DNA of 26,330 nt, from the NCBI GenBank assembly GCA_009602725.1, contig WELB01000014.1, positions 713,002-739,331 of the forward strand, written 5' to 3'. A program made the position numbers and the translations under genes. This DNA comes from Spirogloea muscicola. Lineage: Eukaryota > Streptophyta > Zygnematophyceae > Spirogloeales > Spirogloeaceae. Shown here piece after piece: positions 1-9,975 of the stretch (positions within the stretch are counted from its first letter, which is position 1; each line of letters opens with the position of its first letter). A model generated the notes under the pieces. The model saw only the letters and a program-made list of their open reading frames with translations, was not told the DNA's origin and ran no database searches.

Positions 1-33
<33 letters not shown>
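1..33. repeat. (GGC)11 microsatellite
   Basis: Eleven perfect GGC triplets, read as poly-Gly in the partial gene that follows. The run touches the window edge, so its true length is unknown. Confidence 0.9.
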
Positions 34-35
<2 letters not shown>

Positions 36-282
36 TCCGCAGGGTGGTGGGATGTATGGCGGGGGGCCCATGGGCGGCATGGGCGGCATGAGAGGGCCGC
101 CTCCAGGCCCCATGGGCCCTGGCGGGCACATGGGCGGCCCGCACCCCGGCATGATGGGCGGGCCGCCTCCAGGCAGCCAGTTTGGCGGGCCGCCGCAGGG
201 GCCGCCGTATGGCCATGGCCAGTACGGCATGGGCCCCCCTGGCGGCGGCCCCTATGGGCACGGCCATCAAGGGTTCATGTGA
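1..282 (+). CDS. 3' end of a Gly/Pro/Met-rich protein (partial)
   Basis: The frame is open from the window edge and ends at a TGA at 280-282. It encodes about 93 residues of extreme low complexity: a poly-Gly run, then repeated MGG, GPPPG, GPMG and HMGG units, ending in a tyrosine/histidine-containing tail (PYGHGHQGFM). Such tails are common at the C-terminus of RNA-binding and splicing proteins (hnRNP, SF3B4 or FUS-like), where they form disordered, condensate-prone regions, but no folded domain lies inside the window, so the family cannot be named. Frame choice rests on the regular Gly/Pro/Met composition and a clean stop followed by ordinary, non-repetitive sequence. The gene starts upstream of the window. 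Confidence 0.5.
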
Positions 283-1084
283 CACGGCGCTTCCTTACGC
301 ACTCGCTTGCGCGCGTCCCAGAATCCTCAGTCCAAGCCTCGCAGCCTTAGTTTGACCATCTCAACCTGTTATTTCCATATGCCTGATCCGCTTCAGCAGA
401 GCAATTTCCCAATCCCACCTAACCGTTTTTCCAGATTCTCACTTTGTGCGCTGTCCCCAAGCACTATCCTTAAGAGCAGGCCCCGTGAATCTGCCTTCGA
501 CCGCTGACTTTTGTACGCTCTTTCCTTTTTCAGCACCCAAGCGCTTAACTCATGAGCACCATAGCTTCACAAACTATCTCGGCACACGATTTTGGCCGCA
601 GTAGTCTTGTGATTCCTGCGAGCCCAAGTGGTGGATCTCAGGCAGGCTCAGATGAAGCCGTAGGCGTGGCCCTCTGACAAGCCCTGCCCCCTCCTCCTCC
701 TTCATGACCCCGTCTCTGTGCAACCACGAAAACATCCCATCTTCTCCCCTAACCGATCCTTCTCTCTCTTGGGCTACCTTTCCGCAGCCAGTGCACCCAG
801 CAGAGATTAATCAGATCTTAGATACATGTATCTTTACATGGCCATCCTTGTGAGGGTCTTCCTTGATAACATACAAAGCAGTTCAGTTGAAAATCATGCA
901 GGCTGGTATGACAACAACTCTTGCCTCCCGGCAACCTGCATAAATTCTGGCCTGCTCGAATAATTTGATATCTTGCTGCACAATTTTCTGACTATACTGT
1001 CCAGTGTGAGAGAACAAAAACAGCGCCCCAAGCTCGTGGGAAGTCAATGGGGCACCTCATGCCATACATGGATGGCATGTACAG
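283..1084. other. convergent 3' intergenic/UTR region, no gene seen
   Basis: About 800 nt between the stop of the Gly-rich gene (+) and the stop of the nucleotide-sugar transporter (-). It is pyrimidine-rich in the first half. Short open frames here show no recognisable motif. It is best read as two facing 3' UTRs plus spacer. Confidence 0.5.
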
Positions 1085-3374
1085 TCAATGATTCCTAGCG
1101 GGTGAGGACAGTGTTCTCTTGGCTCTGGCCCTGGACCTCTGCCATTTCAAGAATATTTGCATGCTGAGGCCAGCGAAGACCATGAAGACTCCTCCCCATT
1201 GCTCGACTGCCAATGGGCTTCCGGTCCACACGGCCGATATAAGGATGCTCATGAACTTGCGAGTGGTAGTGATGGTTGTGTTAGTTAAGGCGCCAAAGGT
1301 GTTGATCGTCAGAAATATGAAGTTCTGGCCAACTGCGCCACAAAGGCAGAAGAGGATAATGTCAAAAGCTGCCTCCCTGTGGGCGAAGCAGAAGTCCCAT
1401 GCCTCGAAGCCACCGCCCCATGGAGTATGAACATGAAGAAAAACATGTAGATCGTACTCCAGAAATTCATGCCCATCATAAGGGAGTACACGCTTGTCTT
1501 GGGGTGCCTGTATGTAGGACGAAAAATTTTAGTCGCACCTTCAGATTCCTACACTAAGACACGCAGTGCCTATCAGCAGTACAGGATCAAAAGCTTGGAG
1601 GAAAGGACCTCATGCATCATACTGGAGATGAGATATATAGATGCAGGATAGCATGAGTGACCCTTAGTCAAGCACACCCGCGGGCACCTCTCTGTGATAG
1701 AATCTTGTGTTGCATTGGTGAATCCGTCCAAGCCCAGGTTGAGGAAGCACATCAAATAACCAAGGGGTGCGTTGGGGTGGGCTAACTTCTTGGCAGCTTT
1801 GGCAGAGCTCTGGGTGTGCCAAGTCCATCAGACGTCAGGCATTGCATACTTACTCAGACGCCGACATTGCAACTGGCAAGTTTGTCAAGCCCACGAGGAG
1901 AGCTGATGGCCAGCAAAAGGACAACCAAGGAGACTTGTAACACATACTAATGCAGCTGCAGACTGCAGCAGCCAGATGTCATAGATTGTGCAGTTTGTGC
2001 ATTGACCTTGAACAGTGCAAAAAGTGAGACGCCCCCTGCCACGAGGATGGTGCACACATACTCGGGCACAGTATAGTGCACCCGGTAAAGCATCGCGCCC
2101 ATCAACATAACAGGGATCATCTTGGACGACTTGGCAAGCACCTGGCATGCCAAGGGAACAAGCCACCAGTAAGTAGAGCAGCCGGAGTACAAGACTCCTG
2201 GCAACTGTACGAAGAAAGTCAGACCAACGTGATGACCAACAACCCCAACGGCGATGCTGAGAAGTTTGATTTCGTGACATGACATGGCCATCTTGAAGCT
2301 GGCCTTCCTGAGACTGTTAGAGTATTTGTTGTGCAGAATATAACCAATGACAGAGATCAAGATGACTACAGATGGCAGACTTTTCCTACGGGGAATTGTC
2401 TGATACATCATGCGAGCATTGCAGAATGGAGGACTACTGCAGGAGCTCTGTCCACTTGGTAAGCCTTGCACTAGCTTGCCACAACTTGTCTTGTCAGATG
2501 CAATGGCTGAGAAGGTCATCATCCAAGCCGAAGGCCAATCTCAAAAAGTGCTATTACTACTATGCAGAAAGCTGCAGGAGGTCTAAGCAGCTTACTTGTG
2601 CCGGGTAGCTGATGTACTTGAGCGCCTCAATGCCCAGCGCTGGTCCGATGGTGTTGCTTACGCTAGCAGTGGCGTAGACCCAGATGGGCGGCTGCGATTG
2701 GTCCATTGGCACGAAGCAGAGCAGCACTGCGTTGAGACAGTCATCATGTCAACTCAGCATGGACTGGTAACAGCAGTGCAGGTTGGCAGTTAGTGAATGC
2801 TCGCAGGTTCATTGTGCATAGCGGTCTCAAAGCGCAGGTCCTTTATGGTGAGCCCTGAACCCTCGAACCCCAGACCCCATAGACCCAACTTCTGCGTCGA
2901 GTTGGTCAAGGCCGGCGGCTCACTCAGCGACGCCCAGGTGAAGCAGACCACGTTCTGGGCGAGGTTGAGGAACGTGAGGTGCTCAAAGCGCTGCTGCTCG
3001 GGCCCAAACTTCTTGGTGGACCTGCCGCAGTGGGCGATCGGTGGCATCCGGGGCAGGCGAGGCGCCATCAGTGAACAGCCTTCGGAAGACATTAGTGCAC
3101 GGAATGGTAAGCAGTGGTGATTCGCCCGACTTGGAGGACAGAGGGCACTAAAAGCATTGAGCGGCGCCGTCCTCGCAGTGCAGCTGGCAGCCGAGGGGCC
3201 ATGGCCGAGAGCGACATTGCCGCGGCGGCGGCGGCGGCGGCGGGTGCGGGCGCCTCACAGGTTTTCCTGGACGACGCCCTGGGTAAGGTAGGACGCCCAG
3301 ATGCCGGCGACGCAGAAGAGGAGCAGCGCCGCCTGCCGGCCCTGCCGCCCGGGCTTGTGCGCCAGTGCCGCCAT
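1085..3374 (-). CDS. SLC35B/UTR-family nucleotide-sugar transporter, apparent frameshift
   Basis: A multi-pass transporter of the SLC35B / plant UTR family, which moves UDP-glucose/UDP-galactose (or a related nucleotide sugar) into the ER or Golgi in exchange for nucleoside monophosphate. Six exons (minus strand): 3374-3259, 3021-2924, 2726-2596, 2141-2007, 1809-1688, 1507-1085; all junctions are GT-AG and phases match. Predicted length is about 341 aa, usual for the family. Recognisable blocks are GVVQENL then STKKFG (exon junction 1/2), RFEHLTFLNLAQNVV, GIEALKYISYPAQ, VLAKSSKMIPVMLMG, HPNAPLGY, DGFTNATQDSIT, GAVGQNFIF and the TTITTTRKF block near the C-terminus. The start at 3374 gives a short hydrophilic N-terminus before the first membrane segment. 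The last exon needs a +1 correction within about 1405-1423 (after residue 231, in a GGGG tract); read as given, the protein ends early at 1309-1311. The C-terminus has no KKXX signal. The substrate cannot be fixed from sequence. Confidence 0.88.
3222..3242. repeat. (GGC)n run in intron 1 of the transporter
   Basis: About seven GGC triplets just inside the first intron of the SLC35B-like gene on the opposite strand. More GCC-rich triplet sequence fills 3365-3490 upstream of and around its start codon, including an N at 3411. Confidence 0.8.
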
Positions 3375-4167
3375 GCCGCCGCCGCCGGCCTCCGCGGAGC
3401 CGCCGCCGGCNCACCGTCGCCGCCGCCACCGCGAACGCCGCCGCCGCCGCAGCCGCCGTCGCCGACGCCGTCGCCGCCGGAGGCCGCCGCGGGGATGCAG
3501 GCAGCAGCTCGCTGCCAGAGCTCTGGGCCTCGAGCCGGTCCCGTTAGGACTAACAGCGGCGGTTTGCGGAGACACAGATCACTTATGGCAGCGGCTGCGG
3601 GGTGCCCGCGACTGACGGGGATATGCCTTCGCGGCCCACCTGGCCGACGCCGTGGCTCGCTTCCCGGGGGGGCCCGGGAACTCGTGGTCGCGGCCAATGG
3701 ATCTCTGTTAGCGTGCCGGTTAGCAGCCCATTATGCTGTGCAGGGGGGCATGGTAGGTGACGCGCGTGCCGCCTCTCGGACGCCTCTGATTGGCCGGGCG
3801 ACCGCCTTGCTGGCATTTTCGTGTTGACGTGGGCCAATCAAGAGCCGGCTGGCGATATGTTGGATCCACGTAGGACTGATCACGTGGACTCCCGCCAGAA
3901 CTGGTGTTCGAACCTCGGCTGCCACACGGATTATCGTCGGACAGGGGCCGCCGCCGTCGCCGCCGCCGCCGGTGGCGGCGGCGGCGGAGACGTCTTGTCC
4001 GTGGCTGGATTCAGAGCCCTCAGACGGCGCGAATCAAAGCTGGCGGACCGTCGGCGGCTCACCAATCGTCCTCTGGCGGAGGCGTGGGCACCTCGTGGCG
4101 CGTGCTTGGCAACGCTTGCCGTGCTTGGTTGCTCCACATTGCCACGACGGGGACCAAGCTAGAGCCG
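3375..4167. promoter_or_regulatory. divergent promoter region between transporter (-) and PrimPol (+)
   Basis: The 793 nt between the two start codons must carry both promoters and both 5' UTRs. CCAAT boxes are visible at 3694-3698, 3834-3838 and 4062-4066 (+) and as ATTGG at 3789-3793 (-). A CACGTG G-box lies near 3880 in the centre. No clear TATA box was seen. GCC triplet runs occupy both flanks (3365-3490 and 3945-3990), probably 5' UTR. The role of each motif is inferred; transcription start sites are not known. Confidence 0.5.
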
Positions 4168-7100
4168 ATGAGCGAAAAGAAGTGTTGCCGCGTGCTGGCA
4201 AAGCCAAGGCCGTCGGGGGACGCGGCGCAGCTCCTGCGATGCTACATCAGGGGCCGGAAGGACGGCCGACCAGCAGGAGCCAGTGAGTGCTCGTTTGTGA
4301 GGAACTTGCACTGATGACTGCGTGCAATAGAGCTTCCAACAGGAACCGCTGCAGACGACCCCTCAGCCGGCTCAATCTCCAGTTGCTGAGCTCCGACCCT
4401 GACCGCGTCGTTACTGTGAGTGCCGCCGCTGAGGGGGCCTCGTCCTGCAGACTGATCATATCTTGTGTCAATGCTGATCTGCGCCTCCGCAGGGAATACC
4501 ACACAGGAGCAGGCGTTGGCTGAGCTGACGAGGAGAAGAAAGCACACCAAAAAACCCATATCTCAGCTGAGGACTCCCAAGGGTGATGATTCTTGTGATC
4601 AGCCAAATCTAGCAGACCTGGGACCTGATGCACCTGAAGCAGATTGGTCAGGCCGTGACGACGACGCCAGCAGAGATTGCAAACGTTCTCATCAAGAGCT
4701 TGAGCAGACAGGACCTTGCACTCAAGCTGAGATAGCTGAAAGCTTGTCAACTGTAGCCGAGGCAAGAACTGTCATCATGGCACCACAAGCTTTCTATGGA
4801 GCTGGACGGAGGATCTCTGCCACCAGCTGCGGCGCAAACTTTGCACGGCTTCTTCGAGAAATCAGACTGAACGTGCGCACCATGCAGAAGATAACACCAA
4901 GGTAGAGTGCTTTCACTGCTTGATGTGACAAAGCCCTCCTTAACTCCGCACCTCCTTCTGCTGATATGTCCTGCTATTACACTTGTTGATAACATCCTGG
5001 ATCTTGATGACGGGGTGGCACAGTGAAGTGGTCTGGACAACCTTTCCTCGCCAGGAGATGGCAATCGCTTTCGCGGACAACCATGCCAACAACAGTGAGG
5101 GCTCCCCTTTAGCAGTCTTCACATACCAGGGTCATGCAACAGGACAACGCAGATTTCTTGTCACCACCTACCAGGAGTTTTCAAGGAGGTACTGCATCAG
5201 TCCTTCTGCAGCTGCTACATGGACTCACTTGCCAAATGGGTCAACCAGGACAGTCCATCTTAGAATTGTCCATTGACAATGTACTTCTTTGCAGGGACCA
5301 TGGCAGTCGTTGTGCTGAAGGAGTTGCCTGAGTGTGGAGTCAGTATATATCATCAATGATACTGCTTGATTGTAATGACAGGTACTTTTTGATGGATCCT
5401 GCACACCGCCACCACTATGAGATCATTCGAGAGGTATGTGAATGACAATGTACTCCTACAAAAGTAGAAGCTCTACTGGGTTGCTTCAGAATAAAACCTG
5501 ATACTGATGGTGCTACCCTTCAATCAGTATCCAGCTTGTAACTTTTACAAGTAGTGTCAAGAGCATGGCTCCAAGTTGGTTAGAGGTGGTGAAGCTAGCC
5601 ATCATACATGCAGCACCTGAAATGTTGCTGAAGTTTCAACTTGCTGCTACAGGGGTTCCCATGTCACCTCTACTATGACTTGGAATTCTGTCGGGCATGC
5701 AACCCGGATGCTGATGAGTCCAGTATGGTGGTTGACCTGCTGGATTTAACAAGAGAATACCTCACAGAAGCTCATGGACTGGAGTGTGGAATGGACAATG
5801 TTGCAGTTGAGCTTGACTCGTCCACCCAAGGTGATCTGTTAAGCATGCCCTCTCTACAGATCTTTGAAATGGTATCTTAGAGCACATGTCCCGGTTTGTA
5901 GGCATGAATATGCTCAATACCTCAGTGTCGCTGCAGTGCTCCACCAAATAAGTACTCTACATACTGTGTGCACATTCTGTGGGGTTGTCACTACACTCTT
6001 CACGGTGAAGATGTCATGCCAGCCTAACCTTGGTTGGTTCGACAGAGAAGTTCTCTCGACATCTCATTATCCACTTACCTGATGCGTCATTCAAGAGCAA
6101 TTTTCATGTTGGTCACTTCGTGAAGCAGGTCAGAACAATGATCGTTCTGATTCTTGAGGGACAGATCTGCAGAGTGCAGTAAATGGTCACAGCAGTGCAC
6201 TCCTTATGACAAAGGAGAGAGAGGTTGACTTTATAGTCACTCACATGAAATCCATCTGCTACAACAGATGGTGCAAAGGATACACCACAATCGCACACTC
6301 GACCCTCGTTGTGAGAGGCTTTTTGTGTGGACAGAGGAAACAAAAGCAGCTCATCAGCCCACCTCGCTTTTTGTGGACTTGGCTGGTAAACATATTCTGG
6401 CCTCGTTGAGATAGAGAAGCAATAGCAAAACGAGAACAGACTTACATGTGATGCCAGCACTTCAAAAGAATCATGTGAAGGCATGGACGTTTTCTAGTCT
6501 GAAAGTGAGCCTCTGCAGTATACTCGCGCAACAGGAGCTTTCGACTCGCGTATTCAAGCAAAGCTGGAAAGAAAGCTGTACTTATACCCACAAGGAGATA
6601 CAAGTGCTGCAAACTGGTAAGCATCAGATATAAGCAAAACTTTGGGACCAGTCAGCACAACCATGTACCATTTCATTGCAGATAGAAAGGTTCAGGCCAC
6701 ATAAGCTGGTGATCTTGGTGCCATTACACAACGATCAACTATTTGGTATGTGCAGACAGATCTGGAAGTACTGGCTGCCTCTTTCATCTGTCAAGTCAAC
6801 AAGTCAGAAGGCGCGAGATCACTTACCTCTGCGACAGCTGTAAGTTATAAACCTGCTCCAAGGCTGCCAGGCCCTGGAACCTCAGAAGCACCCTAGCTTG
6901 TGTCAGTTCAGGTGATGGCTTACTTCTGAGATGGGGCCTCCTTCGTTCTGGATGGTATGAGAAGAAGCTTGGCTAAAGCTGACTTGCCCTGTGGCTTCCA
7001 CTCACAATCAGGAAGACAATCAATTGGACGTGCCCAGTAGAGCAAGTTCGTCACTGAGAGGCACCAGGACTGTGGCTTCAAGTGGCTATAGTGCTTCGCC

Positions 7101-8077
7101 ATTCCCATTGATAGATTCTTTCATTGAGAAGATGGCTTATAGTGGAGGCATACAAGGTAAATATTGGCACCATCGGTGGGCTATTATAGGACCACTTCAT
7201 TTTACTGATCCACACTGCTGAGAGACTCTTCAAAATCTTTGATTGAGAAAGCTAGTTCATTATGCTTGTGTAACAGTAAGGCAAGCTTATCTGCTGACTT
7301 GGCAGTTGACCTGCGTTTCTCTTTGCAGGCAAAATACAAAGCTGGCATTGGTTCGCAGATTGTAATGTAATGGTGTACAATATGTGTCAGAATCGCTTTT
7401 GCGAGAATATCAATCGTCCTCACAAGAGCAACAATGGTAAGATGCATCGAAGATATACTACTGTCGGGATCATTGTAAGAATAGTTGTGCAGCTCATTTC
7501 TCGGCCATCTGACAACGGCCACAAAAAGCTCTAAGTATAAGTAGGCACGGCTCTGACAAGTATCCACTGGTGTACGGTGCAGTCATGTATGTTGTGGACT
7601 TCCGGATGGCAGGATACTACCAAAGATGCCATGATCCTGATTGTCAAGGTTAGTGGCTGTTATCTAATCAGCCAGGTGACTATAGATCTTAAACAACTTG
7701 CAAGAATCCTGATCAAGAGTACAGCCGTTTGTGCAGGTTTCAGGTCAGACGTGCGACCACTCCCTCGTTGCATCATACCTCCCCATCTCCCATTTTCACA
7801 AGCCCCACATGAGCCTGCTTCTTCCGAAGTACCTGCACAGTTATTGGCCTTAAATAACGTTAGTCCTGGCGTACTGTTGCTCAGTAGTTCTTGTGCTGAA
7901 GAGAGGAACTCTTCAATCCCAACAACTTCTGAGGCTGCAAGCCATTCTAAACTGGGACGTAGCACGCGACAATATGAGCTTGAGAACAATGATAACGAAT
8001 GGTGGCAGCAAGTTGCCAGCCTAGTAAATGAGGTGGAGTGCAAGTCCATCTCAAGACCTACACTTATACCTATTTGA
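4168..8077 (+). CDS. PRIMPOL: PrimPol, DNA-directed primase-polymerase
   Basis: An archaeo-eukaryotic primase (AEP) superfamily enzyme that re-primes DNA synthesis past lesions in nucleus and organelles. Thirteen phase-consistent exons: 4168-4282, 4493-4901, 5024-5188, 5382-5433, 5653-5830, 6046-6128, 6268-6385, 6519-6616, 6756-6839, 7012-7156, 7329-7436, 7583-7648, 7737-8077; total 653 aa (human about 560). Core motifs are all present: module start WTTFPRQEMAIAFA (from about residue 178), motif I LYYDLEF (D256, E258), motif II KFSRHLI (S310, H312), motif III SLFVDLAVYSRNRSFRL (D371). The UL52-type zinc finger is complete, C507-x6-H514 then C534-x4-C539 in RCHDPDCQGFRSDVRPLP. The first 174 residues are polar, poorly conserved and less certain; exon 1 was chosen because its phase joins exon 2 and its donor is GTGAGT. 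The acceptor of exon 10 is also uncertain. The C-terminal 110 residues are acidic/Ser-rich, where human PrimPol binds RPA. Confidence 0.93.
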
Positions 8078-8240
8078 TAGATTAGCTAAGGTTTTGTTAT
8101 TTACTTAGACTAATAGTATTTATTGATTGCTAAGTGCTAAGTAGCTCTCTCACTTCTGTGAGCAAGCTATTGAGGTATTTTCGAATTGTACACTCATTGT
8201 ATGCTCGTGAGCTGCAACACGTGGGATGGAAGGCGTTCAT

Positions 8241-8271
8241 TGCAATGTCACATGCAATGCTAAATGCAATG
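8241..8271. repeat. TGCAATG x3 at exact 12-nt spacing
   Basis: TGCAATG occurs at 8241-8247, 8253-8259 and 8265-8271. The five intervening bases differ each time, so only the 7-mer is kept. It may be a degenerate minisatellite or a phased protein-binding site. Confidence 0.7.
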
Positions 8272-8598
8272 CCTACCCACAGTATGCTCATGTTTCTCCA
8301 TGCATTACTATCCCTCGGTTTAGAACAGTACCAGCATATCCGTAGTGGATACCCATGTATTCGTGGACTATTTCTCAAATAAAGTCACGAGGACGACCAG
8401 TAAGACAGCATCGTCATGCCAAATGGAAGAGGAGGCAGCCATCCCCCCTGCCAAGTGGTCGGAGCAGTACCAAAGCAGCCAGCAGGCAAAGGAAGCTATC
8501 TGGCCTGACTGCTACAAAGTGGGTCGCAGGGCTCCTGGCTGGAGCTAAAATGTTGCTTTTCAAGAGCTGGCAAACATCTAGCTGTATCTCTCATATGA

Positions 8599-8629
8599 TG
8601 GTCGCGGTTCTCTTCGTGAGCCGCGACCA
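8599..8629. other. 12-bp inverted repeat (hairpin), 7-nt loop
   Basis: Left arm TGGTCGCGGTTC (8599-8610), loop TCTTCGT, right arm GAGCCGCGACCA (8618-8629). Eleven Watson-Crick pairs and one T-G pair. It is GC-rich and stands out from the AT-balanced surroundings. It does not match the replication-dependent histone 3' stem-loop consensus. Confidence 0.75.
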
Positions 8630-8958
8630 CCACCGCTTCTCTCCTTCCCCACTTCTGCTAGTCTTGTCGTAATTACTTGTCCAGATCTGGACCTCTGATG
8701 TTTCTTGACATTGCAAGATATTAACACTTGACGATGTTGGCAGCTTATCGAATTGCCTTCATTCTTAGCCTGGCCAATGCGACAAATTTCCTATTCAGTT
8801 TGTGTGTCACTAGTCTGCATACGTCAGCATTTGCCTCTATGTAGACTCATCAACGCCATCTAGCTACCGACACCCTCGCCCATGACAAAACACAATTTCT
8901 TCAATATTCACTCTGGCCCCCGCCGCGCCTCCCACTCATGACTCGCGTTGCCGTCAGC

Positions 8959-9648
8959 GCTTTAGCGCGAGGGCTGTGAAATATGATACAGCTTTAGCGC
9001 GGGCAACCGCAGAGCCAAGAGCCAAGAAGAAGTTGGTCGCTCATAGAAATTGCTCGCCCACAGAGGGAAGGGGCTGGGAAAAGCCAGCCCAAAAAGAATG
9101 GACAAGGTCCAAAGAGCCGAAGTGGTGCCGAAACCACACAGCTAGACACTACAGGACCGCAGATGGAAGCTCAGTACCCACGAGTGAGCAGCAGCAAGTC
9201 CGAGTAACTCGCAGCTGGGAATTCACAATAACGCAGCGCCATACGAGAAGTATCGTGTATTTAAATCAAACAAAGGCCGAATGTCCGAGTACAAAGGCAA
9301 GCACACCTAAAGACGGACATCACCTACAGCAGATTGACCCGCTCAGTAACCACGGGTCAATACATAAAGGTCGCTTATTGATGCCTGATTACTAGGATGG
9401 CAGATTCGAAATAGAGAAGAGGCGCCATAGAGGCGCCATAGAGAAGATGGGCCGGGAAAGGCCAGCCCAAACAGACTCACGAGTGAGCAGCAAGGAAGCC
9501 AAGAGATTCAGAAAGCGCGGCCGGATTGACTGGTGGCTGCGAGAGGCCAGCCCAAACGGAATGAACAAGGTCTGAAGGAGCCGGATGGTAAGGTACTCTT
9601 AAGTGCTACAGGCCAAGAAAGCCACCCGGAACCGCAGAGCCAAGAGCC
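8959..9648. repeat. field of dispersed short direct repeats
   Basis: Several unrelated short sequences each recur in direct orientation. GCTTTAGCGCG appears near 8960 and 8991. ACCGCAGAGCCAAGAGCC is at 9006-9023 and exactly again at 9631-9648. A GGGAAAGGCCAGCCCAAA-like unit is at 9075, 9454-9471 and about 9540. Two of those copies continue into a shared GAATG-x-ACAAGGTC and AGCCG tail (9075-9119 and 9541-9585). CACGAGTGAGCAGCA is near 9179 and 9478. GAGGCGCCATA is tandem at about 9420-9441. An open frame (8976-9395, basic) crosses part of it but has no recognisable domain. No terminal inverted repeats or transposase were seen. Confidence 0.65.
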
Positions 9649-9782
9649 GTCCGATCTATCAACACTGCTGCATCCTGACCGTCATGACGAGGGCCCGCCG
9701 GCACCGTCCGGTGCCAGGCCGCGCATCGCCGCCGTCCAATGGGTCTCGGGTGGGGACTAGGGCATGGCCCCTCCGCCACTTG

Positions 9783-9792
9783 CCCTAAACCC
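9783..9792 (+). promoter_or_regulatory. telobox-like CCCTAAACCC upstream of RPL17
   Basis: CCCTAAACCC lies about 185 nt before the RPL17 start codon. In plants, telobox (AAACCCTA) motifs are typical of ribosomal protein and translation-gene promoters. Function here is inferred. The rest of 9649-9975 is GC-rich 5' flank with GCC triplet runs (9843-9905). Confidence 0.4.
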
Positions 9793-9975
9793 CGGGACGC
9801 CCCCCTTCACTCCGGGCGACGCTGAGAAGCCCTTCCCCACAGCCGCTGCCGCCGCCGCCTCCTCCGCGGCCGGCGCCGCCGCCGTCGCCGCGGCCAGCGG
9901 CGCCTCCGTCGCACCGCCGGCGACTCCGCTGCTGGTGCGCGCGGGGCGGCTGCCTGTCCAGGCGCCGGCGGAGCC

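Larger units (their letters stand above)
8078..8958. other. 3' UTR of PrimPol and intergenic DNA
   Basis: No recognisable gene. An AATAAA lies at 8378-8383, 300 nt after the PrimPol stop, and could be a poly(A) signal, though this is weak evidence alone. Two overlapping open frames on opposite strands around 8130-8382 look like chance shadows. The stretch holds a 12-nt periodic motif and a hairpin, listed separately. Confidence 0.45.

Noticed and set aside
3092-3827. Long overlapping open frames on both strands, poly-Pro, poly-Arg or poly-Ala
   Set aside because: They arise from GCC triplet repeats around the transporter's first exon. The real frame is identified by GVVQENL spliced to STKKFG.
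3905-3920. GGTTCGAAC on the minus strand as a possible tRNA T-loop
   Set aside because: No A box or cloverleaf arms at the right distance; neighbouring sequence is GC triplet repeat.
6686-6755. Possible extra PrimPol exon (IERFRPHKLVILVP)
   Set aside because: It is open and has a plausible acceptor, but it ends in phase 1 while the next exon needs phase 0, and it does not align to PrimPol.
8976-9395. 139-codon basic open frame in the repeat field
   Set aside because: It is built partly from the short repeats, the second copies fall in other frames, and no domain is visible.
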